Assembly (NCBI GenBank): GCA_902806595.1
Contig: CADCXC010000035.1
Coordinates: 496,001 to 560,000, forward strand
DNA: 64,000 bases
DNA from: Pyrenopolyporus hunteri
Lineage: Eukaryota > Ascomycota > Sordariomycetes > Xylariales > Hypoxylaceae
Direction of reading: 5' to 3'
Each line of letters starts with the position of its first letter. Position 1 is the stretch's first letter. Both the position numbers and the translations under genes were made by a program. The notes beneath the pieces are model-generated. The model was not told the origin of the DNA. It was given only the letters and a program-made list of their open reading frames with translations, and made no database searches. Below are positions 34,383-44,913 of the stretch, piece by piece.

Positions 34383-37031
34383 ATGGCGAAGCAATTCTTT
34401 GCCAACGTGAAATCCGTTCTGAGCGGTGACACTCTAGTGTTGACCAGCCAGAGCAACCCGAATGCGGAGCGTACCTTCTCTCTAGCCTTCGTCACCGGCC
34501 CCCATCTCAGACGAGAGGGTGACGAACCGTTTGCCTTCCAGTCGCGCGATTACCTCCGAAAGTTGGCCGTTGGCAAGGTGGTCCAGTGCACCATCCTTTA
34601 CACGGTTCCCTCGTCCGGAAGAGAATATGGAGTTGCCCAGTTCAAAGACGGAACCCAGCTGCCGGATGAGTTGGTGAAGGCTGGCTGGCTCAAAGTCAGG
34701 GAAGATGCAGGCCGTAAGGAAGAGTCCGAAGAAGTCCTGCAACGGCTCGAAACTCTTCGTTCTCTGGAGGCAGAAGCTAAAGCCGAAGGAAAAGGACTTT
34801 GGGCAGGCGTCGACGGAACCATCGAAGTTCAGAACGATCTCAGCGGCATCGATATCAATGAGTTGAAAGGCAAGAGCATTGATGGCATTGTCGAGCGCGT
34901 CTTAAGCGGTGACCGCCTACTCGTGCGCCTGAAGTTATCCGATAAGAAGCACCTACAAGTTATGACTCTTATCGCCGGCATCCGCGCGCCCTCTACCGAA
35001 CGGGTCAACCAGTCGACTGGTCAGACTCAACCGGCCGAGGAATTCGGAAGCGAGGCTCGACAATATGTCGAACAACGACTGCTCCAACGCGACGTCAAGG
35101 TCGAAGTAGTCGGCACTAGCCCTCAGGGACAGGTTATTGCCTCTATTTTGCACCCTCGAGGAAGCATTGCAGAGTTCTTGCTTGCCGACGGTTTGGCGAG
35201 ATGCAACGATTTCCACTCCACTTTACTCGGGCAGAAGATGGCTGCTCTCAGAGCGGCTGAAAAGAAGGCCCAAGCTGCCAAATTACGTCTGCACAAGGAT
35301 CACGTGGCGAAGGCCGAAAATGGTGGCTCGTCTGACATGATCGTGTCTAAAATCCAAGGAGCGGACGCGATCTTCGTCCGTACCAAGAACGGCACCGAGA
35401 AACGAATCAACCTAAGCAGCGTTCGAGGTCCTCGGGCCAACGAGCCTTCAGAGGCCCCTTTCAGAGACGAAGCAAAGGAATACCTTCGGAAGAAACTCAT
35501 CGGCAAGCACGTCAAGGTGTCTATCGACGGACACCGACCCGCCAGTGACGATTTCGAAGCCCGCGACGTCGCTACCGTTACTGAGAAGGGAAAGAATATC
35601 AACCTCATGCTCGTCCAAGACGGCTGGTGCTCCGTGATCCGACATCGCAAGGATGACACTGACAGAGCCCCGAACTATGACGAATTACTTGCGGCTCAAG
35701 AGAAGGCAAAGGAGGAGAAAAAGGGTATGTGGTCTGGGAAGCCGTCAAAAGCTAGGACGTACGTCGACGTTTCGGAGTCTGTGCAGAAGGCAAAGATACA
35801 GCTCTCTACTCTTTCTCGACAGAAGAAGGTCCCGGCAATAGTCGACTTCTGCAAAGCGGGTTCGAGGTTCACGATCCTCATCCCTCGAGAAGGCGTTAAG
35901 CTCACCATGGTGCTTGCTGGCGTTCGCGCCCCTCGAGCACCTCGTCTACCCCAGGAGAAGGGAGAGCCTTTCGGACAAGAAGCCTTAGATCTTGCCAACC
36001 GTCGGTGTAACCAGCGCGACTGCGAAATTGACATCCATGATATTGATAAGGTCGGCGGTTTTATCGGCGACCTCTACATCAACCGCGAGAGCTTCGCCAA
36101 GGTGCTGGTAGAGGAGGGTCTTGCATCCGTCCATCAATACTCGGCAGAGAAAGCTGGCAACGCCAGCGAACTCCTAGCTGCCGAGAAGCGCGCGAAAGAA
36201 GGCCGTAAGGGCATCTGGCAGGACTGGGACCCGTCTCAAGAGGAGGGTGCTGACGAAGAGACTGCCGAAGTGGATACTCCTAAGGACGCCGCACCTTCGG
36301 ACAAGCAGGCTGCCGATTACCGAGAGGTTATTGTCACTAACATTGACACGAACGGTAAACTCAAGATTCAGGAGGTCGGCAAGGGCACCTCTGCTTTGGA
36401 AGTCATGATGAACGAGTTCAAGAAGTTCCACCTCGACCCCAAGAACAACAAACCTCTTGCCAACCCCCCGAAGGCAGGCGAGCTCGTGGCCGCCAAGTTC
36501 TCTGTAGATGGCCAATGGTACCGCGCGCGAGTACGGTCGAACGACAGGGCCGCGAAGGTTGCCGAAGTCGTTTATATAGACTACGGCAATAGCGAAAAGA
36601 TCCCGTGGTCGAGCTTGCGAGCACTAGACCAGCCACAGTTCTCGACGCAAAAGCTCAAGGGGCAAGCTATGGATGCTGTCCTTTCATTCATCCAATTACC
36701 GACCGCTCCGGACTACTTCAACGACGCACTGACTTTCATTGACCAAGTCACAAACGGTCGGTCGTTAGTAGCCAGCTTCGACTTCATAGATCCGAAGGAA
36801 GGTTTGAGCTATATCACGCTGTTCGACGAGAAGAAGCCCGGTAGCACGTTCGCAGATTCGATCAACAAGGAGGTGGTGGCCAACGGCCACGCAATGGTGC
36901 CCAAGAAGCTGAAAGCATGGGAGCGCGGACGCGCGTCTGAGGAGGTGCTCAAGAAGCTACGCGAGGTTGAGGCCCAGGCCAAGGCTGATCGCATGGGTAT
37001 GTGGGAGTATGGTGATATTACCGAGGACTAG
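34383..37031 (+). CDS. SND1: Tudor staphylococcal nuclease (SND1/Tudor-SN)
   Basis: Single exon, 882 aa, the usual length for fungal Tudor-SN. Four tandem staphylococcal-nuclease-like domains start near residues 3 (FANVKSVLSGDTLVL), 165 (GIVERVLSGDRLLV), 318 (MIVSKIQGADAIFV) and 485 (VPAIVDFCKAGSRFTIL). Each contains the A-x-V/G-x-R-A/G-P strand (for example LAGVRAPRAPR). A Tudor domain follows at about 700-760 (GELVAAKFSVDGQWYRARV, VYIDYGNSEKIPW), inserted in a partial fifth SN domain. The WYRARV and DYGN residues are those that form the aromatic cage for methyl-arginine binding. Known roles in the family are RNA binding, stress granules, splicing and small-RNA metabolism. The catalytic residues of true nucleases look degenerate, so a scaffolding role is likely. 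Confidence 0.95.
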   Translation: MAKQFFANVKSVLSGDTLVLTSQSNPNAERTFSLAFVTGPHLRREGDEPFAFQSRDYLRKLAVGKVVQCTILYTVPSSGREYGVAQFKDGTQLPDELVKAGWLKVREDAGRKEESEEVLQRLETLRSLEAEAKAEGKGLWAGVDGTIEVQNDLSGIDINELKGKSIDGIVERVLSGDRLLVRLKLSDKKHLQVMTLIAGIRAPSTERVNQSTGQTQPAEEFGSEARQYVEQRLLQRDVKVEVVGTSPQGQVIASILHPRGSIAEFLLADGLARCNDFHSTLLGQKMAALRAAEKKAQAAKLRLHKDHVAKAENGGSSDMIVSKIQGADAIFVRTKNGTEKRINLSSVRGPRANEPSEAPFRDEAKEYLRKKLIGKHVKVSIDGHRPASDDFEARDVATVTEKGKNINLMLVQDGWCSVIRHRKDDTDRAPNYDELLAAQEKAKEEKKGMWSGKPSKARTYVDVSESVQKAKIQLSTLSRQKKVPAIVDFCKAGSRFTILIPREGVKLTMVLAGVRAPRAPRLPQEKGEPFGQEALDLANRRCNQRDCEIDIHDIDKVGGFIGDLYINRESFAKVLVEEGLASVHQYSAEKAGNASELLAAEKRAKEGRKGIWQDWDPSQEEGADEETAEVDTPKDAAPSDKQAADYREVIVTNIDTNGKLKIQEVGKGTSALEVMMNEFKKFHLDPKNNKPLANPPKAGELVAAKFSVDGQWYRARVRSNDRAAKVAEVVYIDYGNSEKIPWSSLRALDQPQFSTQKLKGQAMDAVLSFIQLPTAPDYFNDALTFIDQVTNGRSLVASFDFIDPKEGLSYITLFDEKKPGSTFADSINKEVVANGHAMVPKKLKAWERGRASEEVLKKLREVEAQAKADRMGMWEYGDITED

Positions 37032-38671
37032 ATAGTTCCCTCTTCCGCGTCCGTATCCATACCCCTTCGTCCTTTTTAGACGGGTCTTGTTTTCTTAGAT
37101 CAGCCTTGAATTCCGTTTGCATCTATTTAGCATGGCATGGCATGGGCAAGACAAAAGCTACATCGTGGAATAAGGACCAAAAAATCACGGATAGGTAGTA
37201 TAGGAAAATGAAAATCATCATAAAACCACGTTAACAATATTCTGCAAATTCCCTTTCCTTATGTGCCCCGTTTGATTTTTCGAGTTGATCCTGGCTATTA
37301 TTAATCTTTACTACGTATTTGAAATCACGCTTCCTCTTCTACGGACGCCCGCATGAGGTATATAGAAGCCGGGAGCGCCGAGGACCCGTGACTATCTAGG
37401 TAGGTACCTATGTTAAGAATGATCGTTTGCCAAGGGGTTGGGAAATGGTACATTCACCAAATACCTGGGCATTGGACGACCGGCTCTACGGGATGGAAGC
37501 GAGTGAGTTGAGGCGGTTTAGCTCTACATCCATACTACAAATTAGGATGTCATATTATGTTCCTAAGATTCAAAATCGAGACTCGTAACATACGTGAGGC
37601 ACTTCCTGTCGTGGATGTTGTCTTGGCGGATGGAAGCTGACGGACGAAGCTGAAGGCACATAGGTACATACATACCTAGGTACCTAGGTACCTATAGGGC
37701 ATGTACCTATGCGGCAACCCAGGAGTCAACGAAGACCCCACGTGGAGGGTCGACGGCGTCCACATGGCAAGGTGGTTGGCTGAGTAAGAACCCTTCCATT
37801 ATATGTACGGTATCATTTGAAACTCGGTAATACACATTGACGCAATATGTGCGACTTACTTGACTTATCGTGATTCGGTCGGGGCTTTTTTATTAATCTC
37901 GGCGGTGAGCCTGAGATCCTCGGCAAGCGGGAATACGTTTGCTACCTACCTACCTACCTATCGAAAGTCTTTTAACTTGTAGTTGTCAAGGCCCGATTAG
38001 GTACTCTGCTCATCCAAGAGGCCAAGGCGGGACTTGCAAAATTATAGAAAGAAAATTACGCGCATCTAACGCGAGTATAGTTGGGCTGTTAACACTCCCT
38101 TAAACCATTGAGATTCGAGGCTACGATCTATAGGCTACGACGCCACCTTGATGTCTTTGTATGTGATGTAGGACGGAGGGGCGATAGCGAATTGGACAAA
38201 TCGGCCGATGGCGATGGAGGGGCCGGAGGGACCGGAGGGGTATAGAGTACAATATATACGTACATTCGGGTACCTAAAATACATTACATGAGCTTCAGGT
38301 CGAAGAGAAAAGAAAAATCCTCGACGGAAAATCAGGTGCTTTACCGGGGCGAGCGGTACCGGCCGCTACTTATAGTCTAACGTAGGAGGTAGCTGAGTTA
38401 GCTATCAGCTAATGTACCGCGCAGTACTGTGGACATATGACGCTTGTCCCATAGATATTGCCCCGCCGTCGCCGTCACGGGCAAAATAATGACCATACAT
38501 AAAGTAATGCATAGCGGACGTCCCGTCTCTCTTCTAACAATCTGCTACTTCATCTTTAAAACAACTATAACCACTACGTTTACCTGTGCTCGTATCGCCA
38601 CTACTCTTCCCACGACCATCTCATCGAATACGTATTAGTTTAGATTAACCCTACCATCGCCAGTTTCCAAC
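37032..38671. other. intergenic, 1.6 kb
   Basis: SND1 3' flank and transaldolase upstream region. It contains one of the clearest palindromic repeat tracts (37673-37694) and a TACC tandem run (37941-37960). No gene. Confidence 0.5.
37673..37694. repeat. CCTAGGTA palindromic tract
   Basis: Overlapping copies of TACCTAGG form a self-complementary tract of over 20 bp. Similar tracts recur throughout the intergenic DNA of this window (for example 6070, 27842, 30825, 32948, 52883, 54627 and 62120). Confidence 0.7.
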
Positions 38672-40187
38672 ATGTCTAACTCTCTAGACCAGCTGAAGAG
38701 CACTGGCACGGTGAGTTCCGCTTACCCCTCAATCGACATTGCCCCTCCATCGTGAGTTTTTTATGTTGCGAGCTGGCGGAGAAGCTGGCTGGCGTCTTAT
38801 TCAGAGCCACGCCACGACTAGACTAAACGGTCATCTCGTACTATACACCCATTTTATATTTGCAATTGGTTAACTAACACCTGATTTCTGTCAATTAGGT
38901 CGTTGTCTGCGACTCTGGTAAGCTATATCCCACTTGATCCTTTCACAACCAAAGTAATAGTGGCGCTAACTAACGTACTCCTAGGTGACTTTGCAAGTTA
39001 GTATATCCCGCATTATAAGCCCGGGTCCGACCTCGCGACGGCAACAACCAGGTCGATCCGACCGGGCTATAATTTTATCTTTCTACAGTAACTAACAGCA
39101 CCCTTCAGCCATCGGCAAGTACAAGCCGCAAGATGCCACCACCAACCCTTCTCTCATCCTCGCCGCGTCCAAGAAGCCCGAGTACGCCCAATTGATCGAC
39201 GCTGCCGTCCAATATGCAAAGGGCAAGGGTGGCGACCTCGACAGCCAAGTCGATGCCGCTCTCGACAGACTTCTGGTCGAGTTCGGCAAGGAGATCCTAA
39301 AGATCATCCCCGGCAAGGTCTCGACCGAGGTTGACGCCCGCTTCTCCTTCGACACCAAGGCTTCGGTTGACAAGGCTCTGCACATTATCGACGTACGTAC
39401 CCCCTTATAAGCGAAAAATGACAACTAATCAAGTACGTGCCTATGTATACTAACGCGACGAATTATAGCTGTACAAGGAGCAAGGCATCTCCAAGGACCG
39501 CATCCTAATCAAGATCGCGTCGACGTGGGAGGGCATCAAGGCCGCCGAGATCCTGCAGCGTGACCACGGCGTCAACTGCAACCTGACGCTCATGTTCTCG
39601 CTCGTCCAGGCCATCGCCGCCGCCGAGGCCGGCGCCTTCCTGATCTCGCCCTTCGTCGGCCGCATCCTCGACTGGTACAAGGCCGCGACGAAGAAGGAGT
39701 ACGCCAAGGAGGACGACCCCGGCGTCAAGTCCGTCCAGGCCATCTTCAACTACTACAAGAAGTTCGGCTACAAGACCATCGTCATGGGCGCCTCCTTCCG
39801 AAACACCGGCGAGATCACCGAGCTCGCTGGCTGCGACTACCTGACCATCTCTGTAAGTCTCATTCCCCCCTCCTCCCCCCACCCCAAGCACCACTTCACC
39901 ACGTCTAGTGTATAGAGTAAGTGGACTGACGTGATGACTTCATCGTGAAGCCCAACCTCCTCGAGGAGCTCCTCAACTCGACGACGCCGGTGCCCAAGAA
40001 GCTGGACGCGGCGGCGGCGGCGACGCTCGACATCGCTAGGAAGTCGTACATCAACGACGAGCCGCTGTTCCGCTTCGACTTCAACGAGGAGCAGATGGCC
40101 GTCGAAAAGCTGCGCGAGGGCATCAGCAAGTTCGCCGCCGACGCCGTTACTCTCAAGGATATCCTCAAGCAGAAGATCTCTGCGTAA
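38672..40187 (+). CDS. TAL1: transaldolase
   Basis: Six exons: 38672-38710, 38899-38917, 38985-38996, 39109-39392, 39469-39852 and 39951-40187. They give 324 aa, the family's normal length. Exon 3 is only 12 nt (encoding GDFA with its neighbours). The spliced start [20 protein letters not shown] joins to [19 protein letters not shown], the standard transaldolase N-terminus. The Schiff-base lysine is Lys133 in [13 protein letters not shown]. Other motifs are [23 protein letters not shown] and [11 protein letters not shown]. The enzyme transfers dihydroxyacetone units between sedoheptulose-7-P and glyceraldehyde-3-P in the non-oxidative pentose phosphate pathway. GC-rich exons 4-6 suggest a highly expressed gene. 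Confidence 0.96.
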
Positions 40188-41213
40188 ACATCCCGCGCGC
40201 CTTACCTTACCTTACCTCACCTCATTTATCTACCTACCGTAGGTAGGCGGGTAAGTGGCTGTGGAGGTGACTCTCTGTCTAGGTAAAAACTAGGACGTCA
40301 ATAAGGGGGGAAAAAAGGAAAAGAGAAAAAAAATACATCAGGCGAATCGTTCGTTTCAATTGAGGAGTTTCTAGTTCTCTAGAATGCCATGAAAAGCGTA
40401 ATGAATTCGGCCTCCCGGGTCTGTTCTGGGATAATATGTATGTACGGGGCTTCGATTGAAAGGGGCGGGGGACGAGAGCAGACATAGGTATATTATATGC
40501 CTGCTTGGGTTTCTGCTGGCTGGGTGCTTGCGGTCGCGGAACTACTACCTAAAAAACAGTATCTACCTACCTAGGTATGTAGATGGTTGATCGATGCTCG
40601 TTATTGGATTATAATATATATTATCTACCACCCTCACCTATCTTTCCGGTATCAAGACCTTTTTCTTTTTCCGAAAGGGTGTGAAGAATGAGTGATTAGT
40701 TTTTATATGTTGAACGCTTTCGTGTGGGAGAGGGGATATTATAGAAGGAGGTAACTCCTAAAGAAGATACGTCGTATTGTATTAAAGCAGCGTAGAAACA
40801 CCATCGTTATGCTTGCTCACTTATAGACCAATAGACCATGCCATGCCATACCATATGCCTCCATGCCAGGAACCTAATGTACCTAGGTATACAGCTCCGC
40901 TCCAGCATGACCTTTGAAACTTCTTCTCTAATGAGTAAGTGCATGATCTTCCGTCTCCCGCCCCTAGGTAGGTACGCGATCTACCAACCACCCCATCTAG
41001 CCCTTCCCTCTATCTAAGGGCGCATGTGAATGTCAAGGAATATGCAAACTCACTACCCTTCTATCCCTCTCCTCCTTTTCTATTTATCCTCTTTCCTCTG
41101 CCGTCTTTAGCTCTGATGTTTTTTTCTTCGATGGGTAGGTAGATATCTAATGCTCCTGAGCCCTTTTCTTGTTGCTTCTATGGCATTATGAGCTTTATGT
41201 TACTTATTCTCCC
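40188..41213. other. intergenic between convergent genes
   Basis: Shared 3' flank of transaldolase (plus) and the phosphatase (minus). It includes short CTACCTACCGTAGGTAGG and CTACCTACCTAGGTA hairpin-like sequences (40231-40248, 40562-40580). No gene. Confidence 0.5.
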
Positions 41214-42689
41214 TTACTCTTTCTTATCTTTATCCTTCTTGTTGTCGTGCCCTCTCCCTTTCCCGTCGCCGGGCTCGCAGGAGACGCTGACGAGTCTGTG
41301 GGTTATACCGTATTTTGCCTGTTTATGTTTATGCTTGTTCTTGCTCTTATCCTTGTGTTTCTTTTTCTTCGTAGTCGTAGCTTCCTCATCTTCTCCATTC
41401 TCTAGCTCTTCTTCGTCATCGTCGTTGTCGTATTCTTCTTCGTACTCTTCATCATCTTCATCTCCGCCCTCGTTTTCATGTTCCCACTTCTCTTTTTCCT
41501 CATCGCCTAACCCGGGGTCAGGGGCAGCGGTAGGCTCAAACACGAGCGCCGTCAGCTTCCCTCCCCGGACGCACCCGGTATCGAGGCCGAACGCGTACCG
41601 CCGGATACTCAGCCCGGTCTTGGCGTCGTGCCCGTAGACCACGGTCGTCGGTTGCTGCCCGTGTTTCCGCAGCGCCTTCTGCGCCTCGTTCCAGACGGCG
41701 GACCAGGGGCGGCCTTCGCGGCCTTCGCTCGGCTTCAGGCGGTGGTGGTGCGACGTCGTGTCGAGGGAGAGCTTGGGGAAGGAGTCGAGGAGGGAGTCGG
41801 GGGAGGCGGAATCGAGTGATGAGTCTCGAAGAAGCGTGCGCATGTTCATCACGGCCCAGGCGTCTTGCTTCTCGAGCGGCACCCCGGGGATCAGCCCTGC
41901 GTGCACGACCACCACGTCCCCGTAGTACGGCGACACGACGCCTACGTGCAGGATCACGGGCAGCCGGGCGAGCCAGGTCCGCTGGGCGGGGGTGAGGCTC
42001 GCGGCCGTGGCGCGGTCTCGAGCCGAGGACTTGTACTTGTGCTTATGCTTGTGCTTGCCCTTGTTCTTCTTTTTCTTCTTTCCCTCTGCGTCAATTTCCT
42101 CCTCCTCCTCCTCTGCCTCTTCCTTCTCCGATTCTAATTCTTCTTCTGTATCTGCTGTTGCCTCTGTATCCCCTTTCTCTACCATCTCTGCCCAAGCCTT
42201 CAGCACGCGGTCTTCGTGGTTCCCGCGCACGCCCCAGGCACCAATCTCCACGGCGCGGTCGACGACGCCGCCGCTGTCCGGGCCCTTGTTCACCATGTCA
42301 CCGGTGAAGAGGACGTGGTCGCCCCGCGCGCGCGAATACCCGGCCTTCTTGAGCAGCGCGTCTAGCGCGTCAAGTTGACCGTGCACATCGCCGATCACGA
42401 TGAGTCGCGGTGAGTCGGGGCCGCCGTGGGGTTGGGGTAGAGCGGAGGACGGGAGCGAAGCAACGAGGGTCGGGGACGTAAGGTCGGGTTTAGGACGGAC
42501 ATGGCTGTCGTACGCCATCGAAGGAGCGACGTCTATAGAAAGATAGTCGTAGCAGCGCGCACGGCACAGTAGGAAAACGAGAAAGACCGTAAATACGATG
42601 CCGGTGATGGTTAAGGGGAGTATCCGTCGCTTCCGCCGCTGCGTCCGGGACGGCGGGAGTTGTGGTGGTGGCGGTTCGGGGCGACCCAT
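41214..42689 (-). CDS. membrane-anchored PPP-type metallophosphatase (Ppn2/ApaH-like)
   Basis: Single exon, 491 aa. A Pro-rich, basic N-terminus precedes one transmembrane helix at about 24-42 (ILPLTITGIVFTVFLVFLL), so the enzyme is probably anchored with the catalytic domain across a membrane. The metal-binding motifs of PPP/ApaH-like phosphatases are all present: GDVHG (100-104), GDMVNKGPDS (130-139) and GNHED (156-160), then a VVVHAGL histidine and VVYGHDAKTGL with DTGCVRGGKL. The GDxVxxGPDS form is typical of ApaH-like and yeast Ppn2 (vacuolar Zn-dependent endopolyphosphatase) rather than PP1/PP2A. A Glu/Lys-rich insert follows GNHED by about 20 residues, and the C-terminal 80 residues are Asp/Glu- then Lys/His-rich. 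Ppn2 function is inferred; diadenosine polyphosphate or other substrates are possible. Confidence 0.85.
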   Translation of the reverse strand: MGRPEPPPPQLPPSRTQRRKRRILPLTITGIVFTVFLVFLLCRARCYDYLSIDVAPSMAYDSHVRPKPDLTSPTLVASLPSSALPQPHGGPDSPRLIVIGDVHGQLDALDALLKKAGYSRARGDHVLFTGDMVNKGPDSGGVVDRAVEIGAWGVRGNHEDRVLKAWAEMVEKGDTEATADTEEELESEKEEAEEEEEEIDAEGKKKKKNKGKHKHKHKYKSSARDRATAASLTPAQRTWLARLPVILHVGVVSPYYGDVVVVHAGLIPGVPLEKQDAWAVMNMRTLLRDSSLDSASPDSLLDSFPKLSLDTTSHHHRLKPSEGREGRPWSAVWNEAQKALRKHGQQPTTVVYGHDAKTGLSIRRYAFGLDTGCVRGGKLTALVFEPTAAPDPGLGDEEKEKWEHENEGGDEDDEEYEEEYDNDDDEEELENGEDEEATTTKKKKHKDKSKNKHKHKQAKYGITHRLVSVSCEPGDGKGRGHDNKKDKDKKE

Positions 42690-43504
42690 TACGAGAGAGC
42701 CGAGTTTGTGTTCTAGGCCAGTATGACGTCGTCACTCCTTTTACTGGGATGTATCGTTCAACATCCACCCGGATAGGATGCCAAACGCAAGTTAGCAGTG
42801 GATAACCTACTAAAATTTGATTCTACATGAGTGCCTGAAAAATTCTACTATCATGCGGGGTATAATTCCCATCATAGGACTACGGACGTTTCACGAATTG
42901 TCCTCTCAGGTATGACATTGTGCTTCGTGAAGGTCGTTCAGGGGCGAGAATAAGTAATGAGCAGGCGGGTGGATGTTCGTCATATCTTGCATTTCTGCCA
43001 AGACCAATCTAGGGTCCCTTGACCGTTGTAAGAGGTGTTGGTGTTGGATAATTGCATTGGCGATGGCCCTATACAACCTTGGAGTTAAACTTGTGGTAAT
43101 ATGGGGACATTAAACCGACGGTTCTTCCGCTTTGTGCTTAAAGTTGAATTGTCTTGTCTCTTAATATTATAGAGACTAAGTTGCGTTGTATTGAGTAATT
43201 GGATGGATAATTGCTCGACCGTGGAGCGTTCGCCGGGCTCGGTGGACCTCAAGATAACTACCTAGGATCGGAGATGAATTTGTAGGTACTTGGGGCTCGA
43301 ATGGTCCCAGACGGAACGCTAGAATGGAGATGTACGATGTGATTTCGTCGTTTGAGAATCGTCGGCCAACCATAGCAAGCCGTACCTGCAGGTAATAAGC
43401 AGCCCTATGGAGAGACGCTCAAATATGCCAATCCCAACTCCGACGCCGCCCAAATGCTTCTTGTAATACATCCGCCCGCCCCTCTTGTATGGTACGAGTC
43501 ACAG
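42690..43504. other. intergenic
   Basis: Promoter side of the phosphatase gene and 3' flank of the PET191 homologue. No gene is seen. Confidence 0.5.
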
Positions 43505-43986
43505 CTACTTCTTTTGCGCTTCTTGCTCTTTTCTGTATTTCTCGTTTTCTACTTCTCGCCAGTCCTTGGGTTCCGGTTCGTTGCCGTCCGTCCTCCGAGC
43601 AGAGCCGGCGAAGGCGGCTCGTCCGGCGTAAAGCTGGTACCCCTCACCGGACCGCTCGGTCGCCTCGAGGCTCTTGAAGGTGATGGGCTGGTTACCGCGG
43701 AAGCGCTTGCGCATGTCGATCATACCTCTCCTACACTCGCCGAAGCCCTTCTTGAGTTGTTGGCACTTCGTAGGGAGGGTCTCGGCTAGGGGGGAACGCA
43801 GGCACTCGGCAGCCGTATGTCGTTGTACCATCACGCAGTCTGACTCTTGCAGGCATTCCGCCAGCGCGGCTCCTGTAGTGAGTACGTCGTTAGCGAAGTA
43901 CTTGGAGACTCACACATTCGAAAATAGGTAGCGCTAGGTATTTGCATAGGCTTGTGCGTACTTATTTCTTTACACGAGCTCGGCAT
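43505..43986 (-). CDS. PET191: Pet191-like cytochrome c oxidase assembly factor (COA5 family)
   Basis: Two exons, 43986-43962 (25 nt) and 43872-43505, are joined across an 89-nt intron (43873-43961, GTACGC...CTAAC...CAG) to give 130 aa. The spliced N-terminus MPSSCKEIRAALAECLQESD restores the family start that the second exon alone lacks. Cysteines at 5, 15, 21, 32, 45 and 55 form two CX9C pairs (5/15 and 45/55) and one CX10C pair, the layout of this small intermembrane-space family. The conserved block RHTAAECLRSP...LPTKCQQLKKGFGEC is present. The protein is needed for cytochrome c oxidase assembly in the mitochondrial intermembrane space. Divergent from the lipase gene. Confidence 0.95.
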
Positions 43987-44913
43987 CCTGGTAGAGTGAG
44001 GGATACGTGCAAACAGACGAAGGTGTGAAGAGGAAATAAGATCGATGGCTCCCACCAGATCACATCACACGAGATAAGATCGATCATATGGTTTCTATCG
44101 CGAAAGTTGCGAAAAGTTGGTTGGCCCAAGCTCAAAGATACAATATACAAGTAAGCTAATTGGTGGACCACGAGCAGCTGGCGCATGCTTCTTCGACGCA
44201 GGGGTAGGCACATGTACCTGGCCCACGTTATACCTCGACTATCTTGGCCTAGAATCAGCATAACTTCCTATCTTCAGTGTTAGCGGCAAAGGTCGTTCAT
44301 TCTTTCCGTCATCCAATTTTATCGCAGGTGGGGAATAGCAAGGGCGTCGCGCGGGAAGGCGCTTCTTCTTCTCAATGCGGTCTGAAATGAAGGGGGAAAC
44401 TTTAAAATGATTTCGGTCTTATGTCTTCTCAGAGTTTTAAATTCCTATAATTTAAATTCCTAAATTTTCATAATAATCCCCTTCAAGTTTCTTTAAGTTC
44501 AAGACTTCCGTATCGAAATACCTCCCTTACGTCCTTCAATTTCGTTCAATTTACCTTCAATTCTCTCCTGTTAGACTCTAACCATTATGGGTGTCGGAAC
44601 AGCCGTTCTCTGTCTTCATTGAGCTTAGCTCTCTGCATCCTATTTCACATGTGACATCACCGATAGCTACCTTACCTACCTATCTACACCGCGACAGCTA
44701 GCTCCTCGATAACAAAGTCCTAATTCTTAATTCTTCCTCGATACTCACAATTCTGTACCCTCTGAGATCACCCTTACAACGAAGATCCGGGTTAGATATT
44801 AAGAAAATGAACAGCCTGTGGCGATAGCGTAGCGCTAGACTTATATCGACTGTCTTCTATACCGACTTGAGCCAAGTGTCGCCGTTGTCGTACCAGAATA
44901 TAACAACGCCAAA
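43987..44913. promoter_or_regulatory. bidirectional upstream region between PET191 and the lipase gene
   Basis: 927 bp between two divergently transcribed start codons. It contains pyrimidine-rich and AT-rich blocks (TTTAAATTCC repeats near 44430-44460) but no gene. The promoters of both genes must lie here; individual sites cannot be assigned. Confidence 0.5.
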
